Source: Neurospora crassa OR74A
Lineage: Eukaryota; Ascomycota; Sordariomycetes; Sordariales; Sordariaceae
Assembly (NCBI RefSeq): GCF_000182925.2
Contig: NC_026502.1
Location: forward strand, 1,240,001 to 1,304,000
Reading direction: 5' to 3'
Length of the DNA: 64,000 nt
Shown here: positions 12,497 to 23,693 of the stretch, piece by piece
Position numbering within the stretch: position 1 is the first letter of the stretch
How the letters are laid out: each line of letters opens with the position of its first letter
Position numbers and translations under genes: made by a program
The notes under the pieces: generated by a model
Seen by the model: the letters and a program-made list of their open reading frames with translations, nothing else
The model's database searches: none
Told to the model about the DNA's origin: nothing

Positions 12497-12522
12497 GGGG
12501 GAAGTGAAATTCTTATACCTAA
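12497..12522 (-). promoter_or_regulatory. Conserved TATA-like element of Helitron-3
   Basis: Read on the minus strand, GGTATAAGAATTTCACTTCC is followed by a CT-rich stretch (AAACTCTCTTTTCT). The same arrangement occurs at 17,541-17,595 (Helitron-1) and 48,498-48,550 (Helitron-2), all upstream of the RepHel reading frame. A TATA-like box followed by a CT-rich tract is a common fungal core-promoter layout. The role is inferred from conservation and position. Confidence 0.55.
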
Positions 12523-13095
12523 CGCTAGTTACTTTACTAATTAGTTATTTACCGCCTACTAATCGCTTGCTGGAATAGGAAAATTATTACCTTTTGATAA
12601 TAGGCGTTTGTAGCCGTTATAATAATTTATTTAGCGGTAAATTGGATATTGAAATTGAATTGTAGTAATAGTATTGGTATTGGTATTAAGTAGAAGGTTG
12701 AAAGTCGAAGTTGAATAGCGGGAGGGAGGATTGTAATATAAACGGCTAGCTAGTACGGGTACTAGACTGCCCGATCTAGACTACTAATCGCTTACTAAAC
12801 TAATTTACTAACTATATATTAAATGTATATATTAGAAAGGGAAAGACCTAGTGTATTCTGGCGGCCTGCGTTAAAGACATTGTACGCGAGTTAACTAATT
12901 GGAAACGGGCTTAGTAAGACGCCCTAACCAGTTGTAGGGCCGTACTACGTATCTGACTAATGAGAGCGCGAAAAACTTTAATAAAGAAAGCTGGCTGTAG
13001 ACGAACCGTCCCTCAATAGTCCGTTCGGTGGATGCGGGTCATAAATGAACCATGAGCCCCTCTGAGGCAGTGAATGCCATCCACCTCTGAACAGT
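12523..13095. other. Helitron-3 5' end, partly spared from RIP
   Basis: No gene is recognised. From about 12,840 to 13,090 the composition is normal, in contrast to both flanks. It holds CCTCTGAGGCAG and CCTCTGAACAG as imperfect direct repeats at about 13,040-13,080, and a small palindrome TGAAGCACGCTTCA at 13,097-13,110 at the LINE-B junction. I take this as the unique 5' terminal sequence of Helitron-3; a captured host fragment is an alternative. Confidence 0.4.
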
Positions 13096-13305
13096 TGAAG
13101 CACGCTTCAATAATGGTAAGGTTATACCGAAAAGAAGGAAAATGGGACGGTACGGAGCCGATACGGTATTATAGCGATAGCAAAGCGGAGGGTTTTCATC
13201 CGGCTATTACAGTACGGTTTTTCCCACTGACTACGAGCGAAGTAGCACCGTATACCCACAGGGCGAACTATATAAATAGTTAGCGTGTATAAGACTAATA
13301 ATAAT
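13096..13305 (+). mobile_element. LINE-B 3' end with TAA-repeat tail
   Basis: The end of LINE-B resumes after Helitron-3. GGTAAGGTTATACCGA... through GGGCGAACTAT..AGTTAGCGTGTATAA matches LINE-C 43,045-43,230, and both finish in ACTAATAATAATAAT. A (TAA)n tail followed at once by the target duplication is typical of I/Tad-type LINEs. The open frame 13,074-13,283 spans the Helitron junction and is not a gene. Confidence 0.85.
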
Positions 13306-13318
13306 AATATTAGCCTCT

Positions 13319-15050
13319 ACGTACCTACTAACTTCTATTAGGTATTACTTTTTTTAAACTTCTTAAGGATAATTACCTTCGTGTCTATAAATTATTATAG
13401 GAAGTAGCCGAATTGGAAGCTAGCGGATATTAAATATATTATAACTTATTAGAATAGCTATTTATATAATTTTAGAAACTTATTTAAATACTAATTAATC
13501 CCGAGGGCTTTATTAAATATTATTCGGGAGAGTATATTCTAAATATCCTCTTTATTAATTAATTTATTAATAAATATTAGATTAATACCTTCTAATAGCT
13601 TAATTCGATCTAATAAATAATCTATTAGGACTTTTACCTTCGGGAAAAATAGTCGGTAAAGATTTTAGTTTTATTACTATAATTTCCGATTTTTATTACC
13701 CCTTTATAAATATAAAGAGTTAGTAGTTTAAGTAGGTCTATTAATCGGTAGCTTTAAGTTCGGGCTTATTATTTTAGTAATTAGAATTAATTTAGGTTCT
13801 TCGAAGCTTTAGCAACGTTATTGTACTACGTAGCTTACTAAGCCTTCGTAATAATCTTCTTCTTTTTCATTATAGTTTTAATAAATTCCCTTTAATTTAA
13901 TACTATTTAGTATTTAAACTACTCCTAATATATCTTCTATATTTCTTTTATAATTATTTTATATTTTAACGTTTATTAATTTACTCTCTTCCTTCGACTT
14001 TTCTTCTAATATAAGACGAATTCTTCTATAATATTTGTAAATTCTCTATCGAATTCATAAAAAGTAAATTTAAAGTCTTCTATTATATTAATCCTTTTTA
14101 AGATTAATATTTATTTCTCTAACGCCTCCTTTACTTTCTTTATATTTACAAAACTCCAACTATATCCTCCTTCTTCTTTAATTTTTTTATTTTTTCTTCC
14201 TACTTAGACCTAAATCTCTTAAAGGTAATGGTCCGAATTAGTTTATTCGTATTATTTTACTCCTCAATATTCGACTTCGACCCCGGGTAATAGTTATATA
14301 TAATTAATTATTCTATCCCTCTCTCCTTACATTATATTTCCGAACTTAATTAGTTTATCATAGGGGGTAAATAAATCAAGTTTTTAATATTGTATTTATA
14401 TAAAGAAACGAATAGCCCCTAAATTAGTTTTATTCTTTAAATCCCAATTGGGATTATAGAAATTGAAATCCCCGATTATAATTAAATTTCCCGCCGGGGG
14501 TCCGGCTTTAATAAATTCGAAGACTAGTAACTCCTATTAATATTTTAGTATTCCCTATATAAAGATAGGAGAGTAAATAGAATAGACGGTTATTAAATCC
14601 TTTAAATTGTTAAATATAACTATAGTCCAATCCTTTCCGGCTTAGAAGTTTAGGTCCTTTAAATTCTATTTTTTATTCATATATATTACTACCCTTCCCT
14701 TTTCCGAATAATTAACTTTAAAATATCTTTTGATTTTAGGATAATAAATATTCTTATTTAGATTTTTACCCGGCTTTTAAATCGCTATAATATTATAGGT
14801 TTCCTCTTATTCGAATAGAAGTTTCCCCCTTTTATATAATTTCCCTACGTTCTAATAGAATATTTTTAATTAGATTATTAATTACTTTAAAATAGGGTTC
14901 CTTCTAGTCCTTCAACGGAGGATAAGGGTATTATTTCCCTAAGGAGGGTTATAATTATATAAGTACTATTACTACTATACGACTAACTTCCCCTTATATT
15001 TTATGAATATATATATAATATCTATTTATTAAATTTTATAAAGTTATAGG
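13319..15050 (-). pseudogene. LINE-A ORF2, endonuclease and start of RT
   Basis: Apurinic/apyrimidinic-type endonuclease, which nicks the target in target-primed reverse transcription. Seen on the minus strand: FY*NVGKLYKRGKLLFE at about 14,800-14,861, then NIIAIQKPGK (usual IQEPW), VVIYMNKK, and IIIGDFNFYNPNW around 14,440-14,483, the catalytic GDFN..HP.W motif. Near 13,330-13,420 the frame reads KVIILKKFKKSNT, matching the VVLRKPGK..Y entry to RT, and is then cut by LINE-B; RT continues at 1-1,576. Many stops at Gln/Trp. Confidence 0.85.
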
Positions 15051-15099
15051 TTTCGGCCGGGCGGATAGGCCGATTAATTTTCTTAGCCGTCCCCTCTTT

Positions 15100-16605
15100 A
15101 TACCTCCTCTAATATATCTCTCTAAAGTAATAATAGTATAGGAATTGGGGGGGGGTATTTAGTAGGACGCTTTTATTTATAATTTCTATTATTAATTCTA
15201 ATACTTTTCTAATTAGGTTTTTATAAGGGATAAACCTCCGTAGCCTTTTAATATATATAATAAACGCTTTTATAATTACCTTCCGGAAAATAGGGTACTC
15301 TTTATAATTATACGTACAATACCCTTTCTTCCTATATAGTTTATAATAAATAAATAATTTATTATTATTAAATAGACAATTTACTTTGCTGAAGTATTCT
15401 CCTTCGTATTTAGCTTCGCTATAGCGGGCGTAAATATTATTTTAATAGTAGAATTTTATTATATATTCAATTCTTCAATATTTAGAATATTATTAAATAT
15501 TATTCGAAGTTTAGAACGGTTTGTATAGGTATATACTACTATTCTAAAGGAAAAGGTTGTTTTAGAGGAAGTATACTACTAATATAGTAGCGATTTTTAT
15601 AAGGAGTAGGCCTCTATTTTCTCCGTCCCTTCTCTTCTATAGCCGAATTCTAATAATGAATACCTCCGGGTTTCTCTCCCTTACTATATTTGAAATAGCT
15701 TCTACTATAATATAATTATTAATACTATTCTAAAGTACGCTCCGAATTAGTATATTTACAATTTTCCTAGTAATAAAAGTATTAAAGCTAAAAACTTCTT
15801 TAATTCATATTTAATTTCGCTAATATTAAATATATATAAATTCGTTAAATATAATTACATAGTCTCTAATTATTAATATCCTAGTAGCTATACGGATTAC
15901 TAAGCTAGGTTTCTTTTTACTTAAATAAATAGTTAGGGTCGTTTTTGTATTTTCGTTCGAATAGTTTACGAATTTAATAGTAATTATTGCTCCCTTAATA
16001 GTGAATTACTATTCGAAATTAAAGGGGATAAATTTCTTAATAATAGTAATTAATTATTAGAGGGTAGTACTAATTTTAGTCGGGCTAGCTTTTACTATAA
16101 TATTAGCTTAATACTTAAACGCCTCTTAGGTACCTTTCCTAATTTCCTTTAAAATATCCTTCTTTAAATCATTGAAATCCTTCTTAGTAATAAAGATAGT
16201 CGGTTCCAACCTTACTAACCTCGGGTTATATAAATTTATTTTTTTAATGCGTACTTTTATAAATTTAAAAAGCAATTTTCGAATTTAACGATAATCCTTA
16301 GTCGAAATAATATTATAATTTATAGATTTATTTATTTTAATAATGAATTTCTTCAATATTTTATTATCTTTATTTATTTTATCCGAAGTCTTCGTAGTAA
16401 GTGCGGCTTCGGGATTATTATATATTAAAATTTCTACAAGCGGGTTATAAATACTATTTTTGAATTTATAAGCACTACTATTAATAGCCATCGGCAATAA
16501 CAATACAACGCCGCTACTACGCTCGTCGTAGGATATTGTAAGGGACGTAAACGACCCTCTTAAGTCGATTGCCGTTGTTAGTTTTCGTTTTGGAATACTC
16601 TTCAA
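15100..16605 (-). pseudogene. LINE-A ORF1 (gag-like, nucleic-acid binding)
   Basis: ORF1 of Tad1-type LINEs is an RNA-binding protein with C-terminal CCHC knuckles. Here a stop-free N-terminal stretch runs from Met at 16,605 to 16,285 (106 codons, MKSIPKRKLTTAIDL), then continues with RIP stops. At about 15,280-15,400 a Cys/His-rich stretch (NCLFNNNKLFIYYK..GYCTY) is consistent with damaged zinc knuckles. A poly-G run (C-run on the coding strand) lies at about 15,147-15,155. It lies directly upstream of the endonuclease ORF. ORF1 identity rests on position and the Cys-rich end rather than strong similarity. Confidence 0.65.
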
Positions 16606-16660
16606 CTAGAAATCGGCGTTTCCGGTTTTAAAGCAGTTTCCGTCCGCGAAGATGGGCGGT
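16606..16660. other. LINE-A 5' edge / Helitron-1 junction
   Basis: A short stretch between the ORF1 start and the first base shared by Helitron-1 and Helitron-2. It is comparatively GC-rich (GTTTCCGTCCGCGAAGATGG). The 5' end of LINE-A must lie here; no duplication could be identified. Confidence 0.4.
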
Positions 16661-17028
16661 TCTGTTTATAATAGGTTAAAATATAAAAAAAATATCCGTT
16701 TTGGTATCCCAAATAGGAATTTCTAGCGCCAAGTAGGATACAGTTTTAATAATATATATAAATAGTACTACATTTCGATATGCTTAAATAGATATATTTC
16801 TACGTTACTTACGTATATTAATTTGCAAAAAATGCTGTACGATAGAGCTTAATTAACTATATCCCCTATATTATTTATATTGAAATATAGAGTGAAATGC
16901 GGCGTTGTATAGTATTGCAAATAAAATCTCGATAAATTGTTGCGTAGCTGTTTTGCAGCTTTGTATACGACTGTAGCCCGGGTTCCCAGCTGTCTAGCAG
17001 CCCGACCGTCTGGTAGTCCAATTGTCTA

Positions 17029-17082
17029 CCACTCCCGGCAAGTCTGCCACTCCCGGCAAGTCTGCTACTCCCGGTATATAGG
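17029..17082. repeat. Three tandem 18-bp units in Helitron-1 leader
   Basis: CCACTCCCGGCAAGTCTG occurs twice exactly (17,029-17,046 and 17,047-17,064), then a third degenerate unit CTACTCCCGGTATATAGG. Helitron-2 has the same three units at 48,001-48,054 with C-to-T changes. They could be iterated protein-binding sites; that role is inference. Confidence 0.8.
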
Positions 17083-17540
17083 TGTACCGGTACTACTACC
17101 ACTTATATTATTGCTAAATCTACTACTTTCAATTAATAATACTAATATTCTTTTATTAATACTAATACCTTTTCATCGTTGCAACTATTTTGCAATACTA
17201 AGAATTATCTAGAATCGTTAATATTAATTTATTTGAAGTCTTTAAACAATTGTATAACCGTCTATACTACTTCGCACCTATTTGTACAATTGTTAGTAAA
17301 GTATATTTAACCGCCCGTTACTTCCTCGTTTACGGGCCTTACCGTAGAAGGTGCAATACTACTACTAACAATCGCCACTTTAAATTATCCTACTACCTTC
17401 TACTAATAACCTTCTACCTTCTATCTTTCAATACCAATAAAATAATTGCAATACTATTTACTTACTGTGAACCCTATTATAAATTCGACTATTAATTAGA
17501 CCGACGGAAATTTCTAGCACCTATTAACTCCCTCCTAGAA

Positions 17541-17595
17541 GGGTATAAGAATTTGGCTCCCCCCGCCTCTCGATTCTCAAACTCTCTCCTCTTTA
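17541..17595 (+). promoter_or_regulatory. TATA-like element and CT-rich tract, Helitron-1
   Basis: GGGTATAAGAATTTGGCTCC is followed by a pyrimidine-rich stretch ending CTCTCTCCTCTTTAATAC. It is conserved at 48,498-48,550 and, diverged, at 12,497-12,522. It lies about 1.1 kb upstream of the first likely RepHel codons. Confidence 0.55.
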
Positions 17596-17959
17596 ATACA
17601 ACACAACCCAACCAACATTTTACATCTAAGATTAACCTAACCAACATCTTATATCTAAAATTAACCTTACTACTTAATTTTAAATATCTTTCAATTCTAA
17701 TACTACTCTATAGTAATTTAAATTTGATTATTTGCTTATTAATAATATTGTTTCTTCATAAAGTAGTTATTCGCTATTAAAATTGAATATTATACGAACA
17801 GTTTAAAACCGGGTTAATTTACATCCTTATATTTCTCTTTCTCCTATTTACTATTAATATTACTACCATAGATAAGTATATTAGTATTTTTCATTGCCTA
17901 GTAAAATATATCGGTTATTAAATAGAGTTGAAGAGGTATATAAATATTTATTAGTAAAT

Positions 17960-17971
17960 CCCCCCCCCCCC
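17960..17971. repeat. Poly-C run (12 C) in Helitron-1
   Basis: A homopolymer that is 19 C long at the equivalent place in Helitron-2 (48,951-48,969). It is unmutated in both copies. Confidence 0.9.
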
Positions 17972-18690
17972 AAATAATACGCATCTGATTATTTACTAAT
18001 CTTTAGTGTATATAGATTTGCCCGCCTTCTTAATTTTATTAACTTAGGATCTTTATACTATTACTTCCCAATATCGATATTTGATATTGCTATTATCCTA
18101 CCCTACGGGGTACCTAATTAATAATACGTAGGTTTTCGGAACGAAGTTAGAAGAGTAAAGTAATCAATTTTACTTACTTACTTTATTAGTTTAGATAATA
18201 TTATTTTAAATCCTTAAAAATAAGTTATCGATATGGATTAGGATATTCGAAAATAATTAGGGCTATAGTAATAAGATTAACGACTCCTATTAGAATTACA
18301 ATTCGTATTTAAAGTTAGATATTTAATTAATTGTCTCTTAGTCCTTTTATTTAGATATTCAATTAATTTATCTTTTAGTTTTTTAATCTTTTAGTCTTGT
18401 AATTATTCTATTAAATAATTGAATCATTTAGTTAATTAATTAAGTATTTATTTAAGCTGGAGTTCAATCCTAATTAAGAGCCGCCTCCCGGTAATTCATA
18501 ACCGCCTCCTAGTAATTAAGAATAGAATTAAATTCACTAATATATTAATTGCAATAAGAAGAAATTAATATTAGTACTTATTAGTAAGAATAATCTAAAC
18601 CTCCTTACAGTTACTTATAATATCTACCGTAATAAACGTACTCTAGTATATTATTTCTTCCCTTTATCTTTATTTGATTTATTATTTCCC

Positions 18691-19162
18691 TCCTTATTAG
18701 CTAACTAATTAACCGGTGTTGTTTATTTAACGGTAAATCCTTTAAAATACGTAAATCCTATTAATAGAATTCTAATATACTATATCATTTTACTATTTGT
18801 AGGTAAATAGGATGCCTACTTACTAGTAATATTATAATCCGAATTGCAGAGGGTTGTAGGTATAATTTAAATAATATTAGCTAGCTATTAATAGCAAATT
18901 GTATTTTAAATAATTAACTTTTTACATCTTTATAGAATCGATTTTAACAACGTTAAATAGTATTAAGTTTACAATCCACCGCTAATCCTAATACCCTTAG
19001 CAATCCTACCGTTCCCAATCCTTCCACTAGCAATAAACGAGGTCCCGAAGCCGCCTTAATATTATTATTGGAAGATACCCGGCTTTATAATAGGAGATTC
19101 GCCCTCTTAGAATAATGATACTCTTCGCTAATAAATTTAGGAGAATCTACCCCTTTAATAAA
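18691..19162 (+). pseudogene. Helitron-1 RepHel N-terminal part, before MULE-1
   Basis: Shared with Helitron-2 (57,180-57,660) and Helitron-3 (reverse, 11,430-11,700). In one frame the end reads Ser/Thr/Pro-rich, SNPTVPNPSTSNKRGPEAAL, like the low-complexity N-terminus of Helitron-3. The start codon could not be fixed. Interrupted at 19,162 by MULE-1. Confidence 0.45.
19155..19162. repeat. 8-bp target duplication of MULE-1
   Basis: TTAATAAA flanks MULE-1 at 19,155-19,162 and 22,287-22,294. The unoccupied site survives in Helitron-2 as TTAGTAAA at 57,659-57,666, with matching flanks on both sides. Confidence 0.92.
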
Positions 19163-22100
19163 GGGAAAACCTCCCTAGACGCACCAAAATCCTACATGTA
19201 CGCACCCCCACTAAGAAAAATGGGGCGGTTCAGCTGATGACACCTGACATCGTAAATCCCGTTTTTACCCGCAAAATTTCGTCTTTTCAATATACGTAAC
19301 ATCGCTATACTTTAGTCATTTCTTTTCCCCTTTTTTTCACACGGTCAATTACACATAGTCGCACCAACACTTTACACACAGTCGCACTAGCACTTTACCT
19401 TTATATGCATTTACACTAGTATTCTACTGCTTACCAATAACACTCTCAACATACGTAAAGTTATCGCATTCAATTGGTTTCTAAACTAATTAATTACTAT
19501 AAATACCTTCTACTAATTCTACAACCGTACCTACGAAGCGCCCTTATCCTCGTCGTACGTTAACCTCCTCGATTGAGAGTTTTAATTCTGGCGCCTCCGT
19601 TAATCCCGATACAATATAGACTATGCCAGCGAACGATCCCCTCTTCTCAATAAAGATAAACGACTTCGATATATTATTTATAAAGCTAGTCTCCTTCTAT
19701 CGTTGTTATTGCTTTAGTATTATTAATTAGTGTAGTTAGAAGTTTAAAAAACTAGGGTATAAAGACGATAGTTCTATTATTAAAATTATATACCGTTGCA
19801 ATCACGCTAATCCCTACCTACCGCTAGTATAGAATCCCAATTCAAAGCAACGCTCTACAATACAAAAGACTGCCCGTTACTACCCGTTTAGAATAGTACT
19901 TCAAATTAAGAAGAGTATAGGCTGGTAATAGACTACCCGAGTAATAAATTTGATGTATAAAGGCTACGCTCCGTTATATATACTAAAAAACTATATTATT
20001 TTTCGTTGAAAGGTATTCGATTGCAACGTTAACCCCAAAGCTAACGCCTTCCTAGGTAACCTTCTTTTATAATACGACCTTACAATTAGGACTATTCTTG
20101 CTACTATAAAAGAAAAATATCTTGAGATTCCTTAGACTTTCAAAGACTTTAATAATATACGTTAAATTATACGTCGTTAATTGAAGGGAGGGTATAATAA
20201 TACCTAATTATTTCTTAAGCGGTTATACAATAATTACTATAGTAATAGCAAGATCCTTATATTTAAGTACGAGCAATTTGAGGGCGATAATAATACTTTA
20301 CGCTATATATTTTGGATTACCAACCGCTAGCGTTAAATATAGAGAAGGTTTTTATATATTATTTTAATTAATATAACGTATAAAATTAATTATTACTATC
20401 TACCCCTTATATAGGGTATAGTTCTTACCTTTAAAAAGACTTTTATATTAGTCTTTTAAATACTCTTTAATAATAAGAGGGAAGAAGGGTATACTTTTTT
20501 AGCCTAGTATATTAGAGATGCTATTAACGAACTTAAAATCCCTCATCCTATAGTAGCTATTATTAATAGTAATACCCAGCTTACTAACGCCATCGACTAG
20601 ACTTTCCCTACTATACAACAATAGCGTTGTGTATGGTATATTAATTGTAACGTTGTTGATTATTTCAAAAAAGATTGGGTACGCTCGCTGCCGTTATTAA
20701 ATTTAAGCTTAGAAGTATAAGACCGGTATGATAAAGAGGACCTCGACGAGTTAAAGCGCCTCAATACCCGTATTTCTACAACTACTAGCGCTAAGGTTGG
20801 GCTCAATCCCTTATTAAATAAGGTTGCTAATACGAGGTCAGCACTATTCTTTATATAGTAGTATATAATTTACTCCTCTAATATAACGGACTTTAAGTAT
20901 ACTTAGTCTCTTCTCTATTACTAGTTTACCTACTAGGAGGATATCGTTTTATAAATTAGGGAGTTACTATTACTATACAAGAGGGAGTGGGCGGGCTATT
21001 ATACGAAGTATTACTTCAATTAGGGATAAAGAATAATATTACTAAATAAAATTAATAACGGGTCTTTAAAGAATTATAGTCTCTTAGTTCGTAGTAGTTT
21101 AATTAAAGTGTATGAGGCTTACTTATAGTATATTAACTACCGTTACAAAATATATAAAGACTTATTAACTAAATCTAATTCTCGTATTCGTATAAAGTAG
21201 GTTAACCGTAAGTAGATAGGTAAGTGCCCGTATGAGTTATCTACGTAGGTACTTGATCTTTTAGATCGCTAATATTAGAAATTTATTACTATATTGCCCT
21301 CTATGCGGTTGAAGCTTCCTAGTACCCTCCTTAAGCTTTATTTAAATAGCTTCAAATCCTAGTACGGGCTCTCTTATACCTATAAAATAGAAGTGTTGCT
21401 AAAAGAGGGTAAGACCGCTTTAGTTACTAAAAACGGCTGCTACCTATTCTGGCACTTACATTAACAATATATAAATTACTCTTATTAATTTACTTTCCGA
21501 ATATATCTTATATTAATTTGTTTATTAGGATATAGTAGATAAATACCTTAGATTCAAACCAATCTCGAGAATAATTACTAAAGGTTACCTATGTAAGTAG
21601 GGGGGTCCCTTTAGTAACGAACCTATATTCGTTATACTACTATTAGAGAATAAAGCTATATTACGTATTCTAGCCGCGCTAAAGGGTAGATTAAAGAACA
21701 ATATACGTACTTCCGCGCACTATAATTATTCCTAGTATAAGAAGGGCGCTAATATTAAAAAGATAAATATTAGTAATACCTGCACTCGTACTTAGAGTAA
21801 AGTACGTAACTATATTAAGGTGGTAGATAATAGAAACGATAATAATAAGCTAGGGAGATATTAGGAAGTAAAGGTACGAAAGGAGAGGGTACGAGAAGAG
21901 GGGGTAAGAGAGGAGGCTATTGAATTATTATCCACTTCCTCTATACTATTTAACCTCTCTAAATTCTCTAAGCTCTTTAAGCTCCCTAAATTACTACTAG
22001 ATATAAGCTCTGAGTTATTAGATGTAAGTATATAGAATAGAGTAGAATAGAGTATAATACGAATTATTTTGAGCCCCTTAATACTACGAGAGTATTACTA

Positions 22101-22286
22101 AATTAACGCTATTAGAATTATTTACCCGCTGAAGACCAAGATTTATAGGGGATTTGCTAGGCTAGCCTGCTTCAAGACATGAGAAATTACGATTTTTATA
22201 GTTAAAACGGTATATTTTATATGACAGCTAACATCTGGGTGTAGTGCGTACATGTAGGATTTTGGTGCGTCTGGGGAGGTTTTCCC
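19163..22286 (+). mobile_element. MULE-1, Mutator-like DNA transposon with 43-bp TIRs
   Basis: A complete 3,124-bp element. Terminal inverted repeats 19,163-19,205 and 22,244-22,286 are 43 bp with one mismatch and begin GGGAAAACCTCCC. The 8-bp target duplication and a MULE transposase inside agree with the Mutator superfamily (8-11 bp duplications). It is less RIP-altered than its host Helitron, so it is probably a later arrival. Short non-coding stretches separate the TIRs from the gene (about 420 bp left, 60 bp right). Confidence 0.92.
19623..22182 (+). pseudogene. MULE-1 transposase
   Basis: A DDE transposase of about 850 residues, the usual size for fungal Hop-like MULEs. From MPANDPLFSIKINDFD it shows an N-terminal FAR1-like zinc domain (YRCNHAN..., then ...YPFRIVL near 19,790-19,900). 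The DDE core near 20,370-20,660 reads NITYKINYYYLPL, then AIINSNTQLTNAIDQTFP, then RCVWYINCNV (usual C.WHINKNV). Both visible catalytic Asp positions read Asn. Stops stand for Trp/Gln. The C-terminal third, ending FARLACFKT* at 22,182, is in a different register from the N-terminus. The switch is near 21,460 and fits one frameshift or a small intron. Confidence 0.85.
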
Positions 22287-22294
22287 TTAATAAA

Positions 22295-23693
22295 TTTAGT
22301 AACCTTAATAAATATAACCCCCGGTTTTTAAATATTTTAATCCCTATTAATATTTTAATAGCGAGGATATTAATATTTCCATATAAGAGTTATTAGAGTT
22401 TGAATAGTGGTAAAAGGAAGTTGGACCTTATATAGTTATACGTTAAGAGTTTAAGGTTAAGTAATATTAATAATTATAGTAATTATAGTAAGTATAATAT
22501 ATATAATAACTTCCCTAACCTCCCTTACTATAAATCTAATAGTTTTAACGTTAATAGATAGTCTAACCCTAGCCGGCTTAAAGAACTGGTCTGGAACGGC
22601 TTATTAATCGTTCGATTTAGTCTTTGCAATTTTAACCTTAATAAGTAGATACTTAATCTACTACTATTAGTAATTACCGATTCAAGATATATACCTTAAA
22701 ATATTAGACTATTAAATTTAAGGCTATTTATACTAAATAAGATACTTAATATAAGATGGGTAGTTAGTATTTATAGGTATATCCTTTGTATTTAATATTT
22801 AACTATTTACTAATCCCTTTAATAGGATAATAAAAAGACTGTTTGAGCCTATTGCAAGAGAAAATAAATTTAATATAATTACCGCCTTTATAAGTATAAG
22901 TAGAAATGAAATATTATACCTACTCCCTTAATAGTAATATTAATTACCTAGTAATACTCTAATTTGGAATTTGGCGCTAGCGAACCGGATTCCGCTCGAT
23001 TTACATATTACTATTATTATTTTATACTTCCCATCGCCGACCGTAACCTTACTATAAGTTTTTATTAATTTTATAACGGCGATAATCAATTTACTTGCCC
23101 GATTTATTATATTATTCGACCTATTATAGACCGGAACCTAACTACGGGCAATTGTATTATATATAATAATAATCAATAATTTCGTTTAAGATTATAGTTT
23201 TTTAGAAATTTAATTTCAATTCCAATCCTAATTCTAGCCTTCCGAACTATAAAAGGAAGGTTAGTGTAGTCCTAGACGCCCTAAATTACCCCCGGGCTTA
23301 TAATTAGCCGGGCTTCGATTTTCGGGCTTATTCGGCGTTAAATTTAAATAGGACCCGGTTTTTACTAGTAATATAAATATACGAATAATTCTAGATCCCT
23401 ACTATAAATAGCTTTGTAATTATTAAACTATACTAAGTATAAAGACTATAGAGGAGTGTACCTAATATAAAGAATAATAATTCTAATTAAGGGTAGATAA
23501 TAATAGTATTTATAAGTAATATTATTATACCGATGCCGATTTATAGCCGGATAAGCCATTTAAATACTCTACGGTTAATAATATAGATTTTCGTACCTTT
23601 AGTCCTAATACCTATAAATATTGGCTATTACCTTTTAATTTAGTAGAAGAGATACTTATTCTACGAATTTATATTTATATCGATATTTATACC
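22295..23693 (+). pseudogene. Helitron-1 RepHel N-terminal region, between MULE-1 and Gypsy-1
   Basis: This continues the Helitron protein. Toward the end the frame is clear: a Cys-containing stretch, YSTVNNIDF, then LVEEILILRIYIYIDIYTFG, the P..LT.VEEMLIARVHV...F..G motif of the Helitron-N region. It breaks off at 23,698 and continues in the same frame at 38,606 (Y**KYRGYCINFL). Sequence 22,300-22,400 matches Helitron-2 57,740-57,830. Many Gln/Trp codons are stops. Confidence 0.7.

Larger units (their letters stand above)
3676..13095 (-). mobile_element. Helitron-3 (rolling-circle transposon, minus strand)
   Basis: This minus-strand element encodes a RepHel protein (HUH replication initiator plus Pif1-type helicase) and sits in the 3' region of LINE-B. 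From high to low coordinates: 5' non-coding region with a conserved TATA-like element, N-terminal low-complexity and Helitron-N region (split by LINE-D), Rep, helicase, a purine-rich tract, a small downstream ORF, and a poorly mutated 3' end. It is a different subfamily from Helitron-1/2, clearly diverged in protein, but shares their layout. The outer limits are set by where LINE-B sequence stops and resumes (about 3,675 and 13,096). I could not confirm canonical 5'-TC and 3'-CTRR ends. Confidence 0.8.
16661..18690 (+). other. Helitron-1 5' leader
   Basis: A long region upstream of the RepHel frame, collinear with Helitron-2 47,624-49,352. It contains an 18-bp triple repeat (17,029-17,082), a TATA-like element (17,541) and a poly-C run. 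Open frames at 17,250-17,495 and, in Helitron-2, 48,182-48,451 occupy the same place and end at the same point (..PYYK..Y), but no family is recognised and the ends differ by indels. I do not call them genes. Confidence 0.6.

Noticed and set aside
12950-12985. Sequence resembling a hammerhead ribozyme core (CTAATGAG...CGAAAA)
   Set aside because: The second helix would be only a few pairs and no flanking stems were found; probably chance.
13074-13283. Plus-strand open frame of 69 codons
   Set aside because: Starts in Helitron-3 and ends in LINE-B 3' UTR; it is created by the insertion junction.
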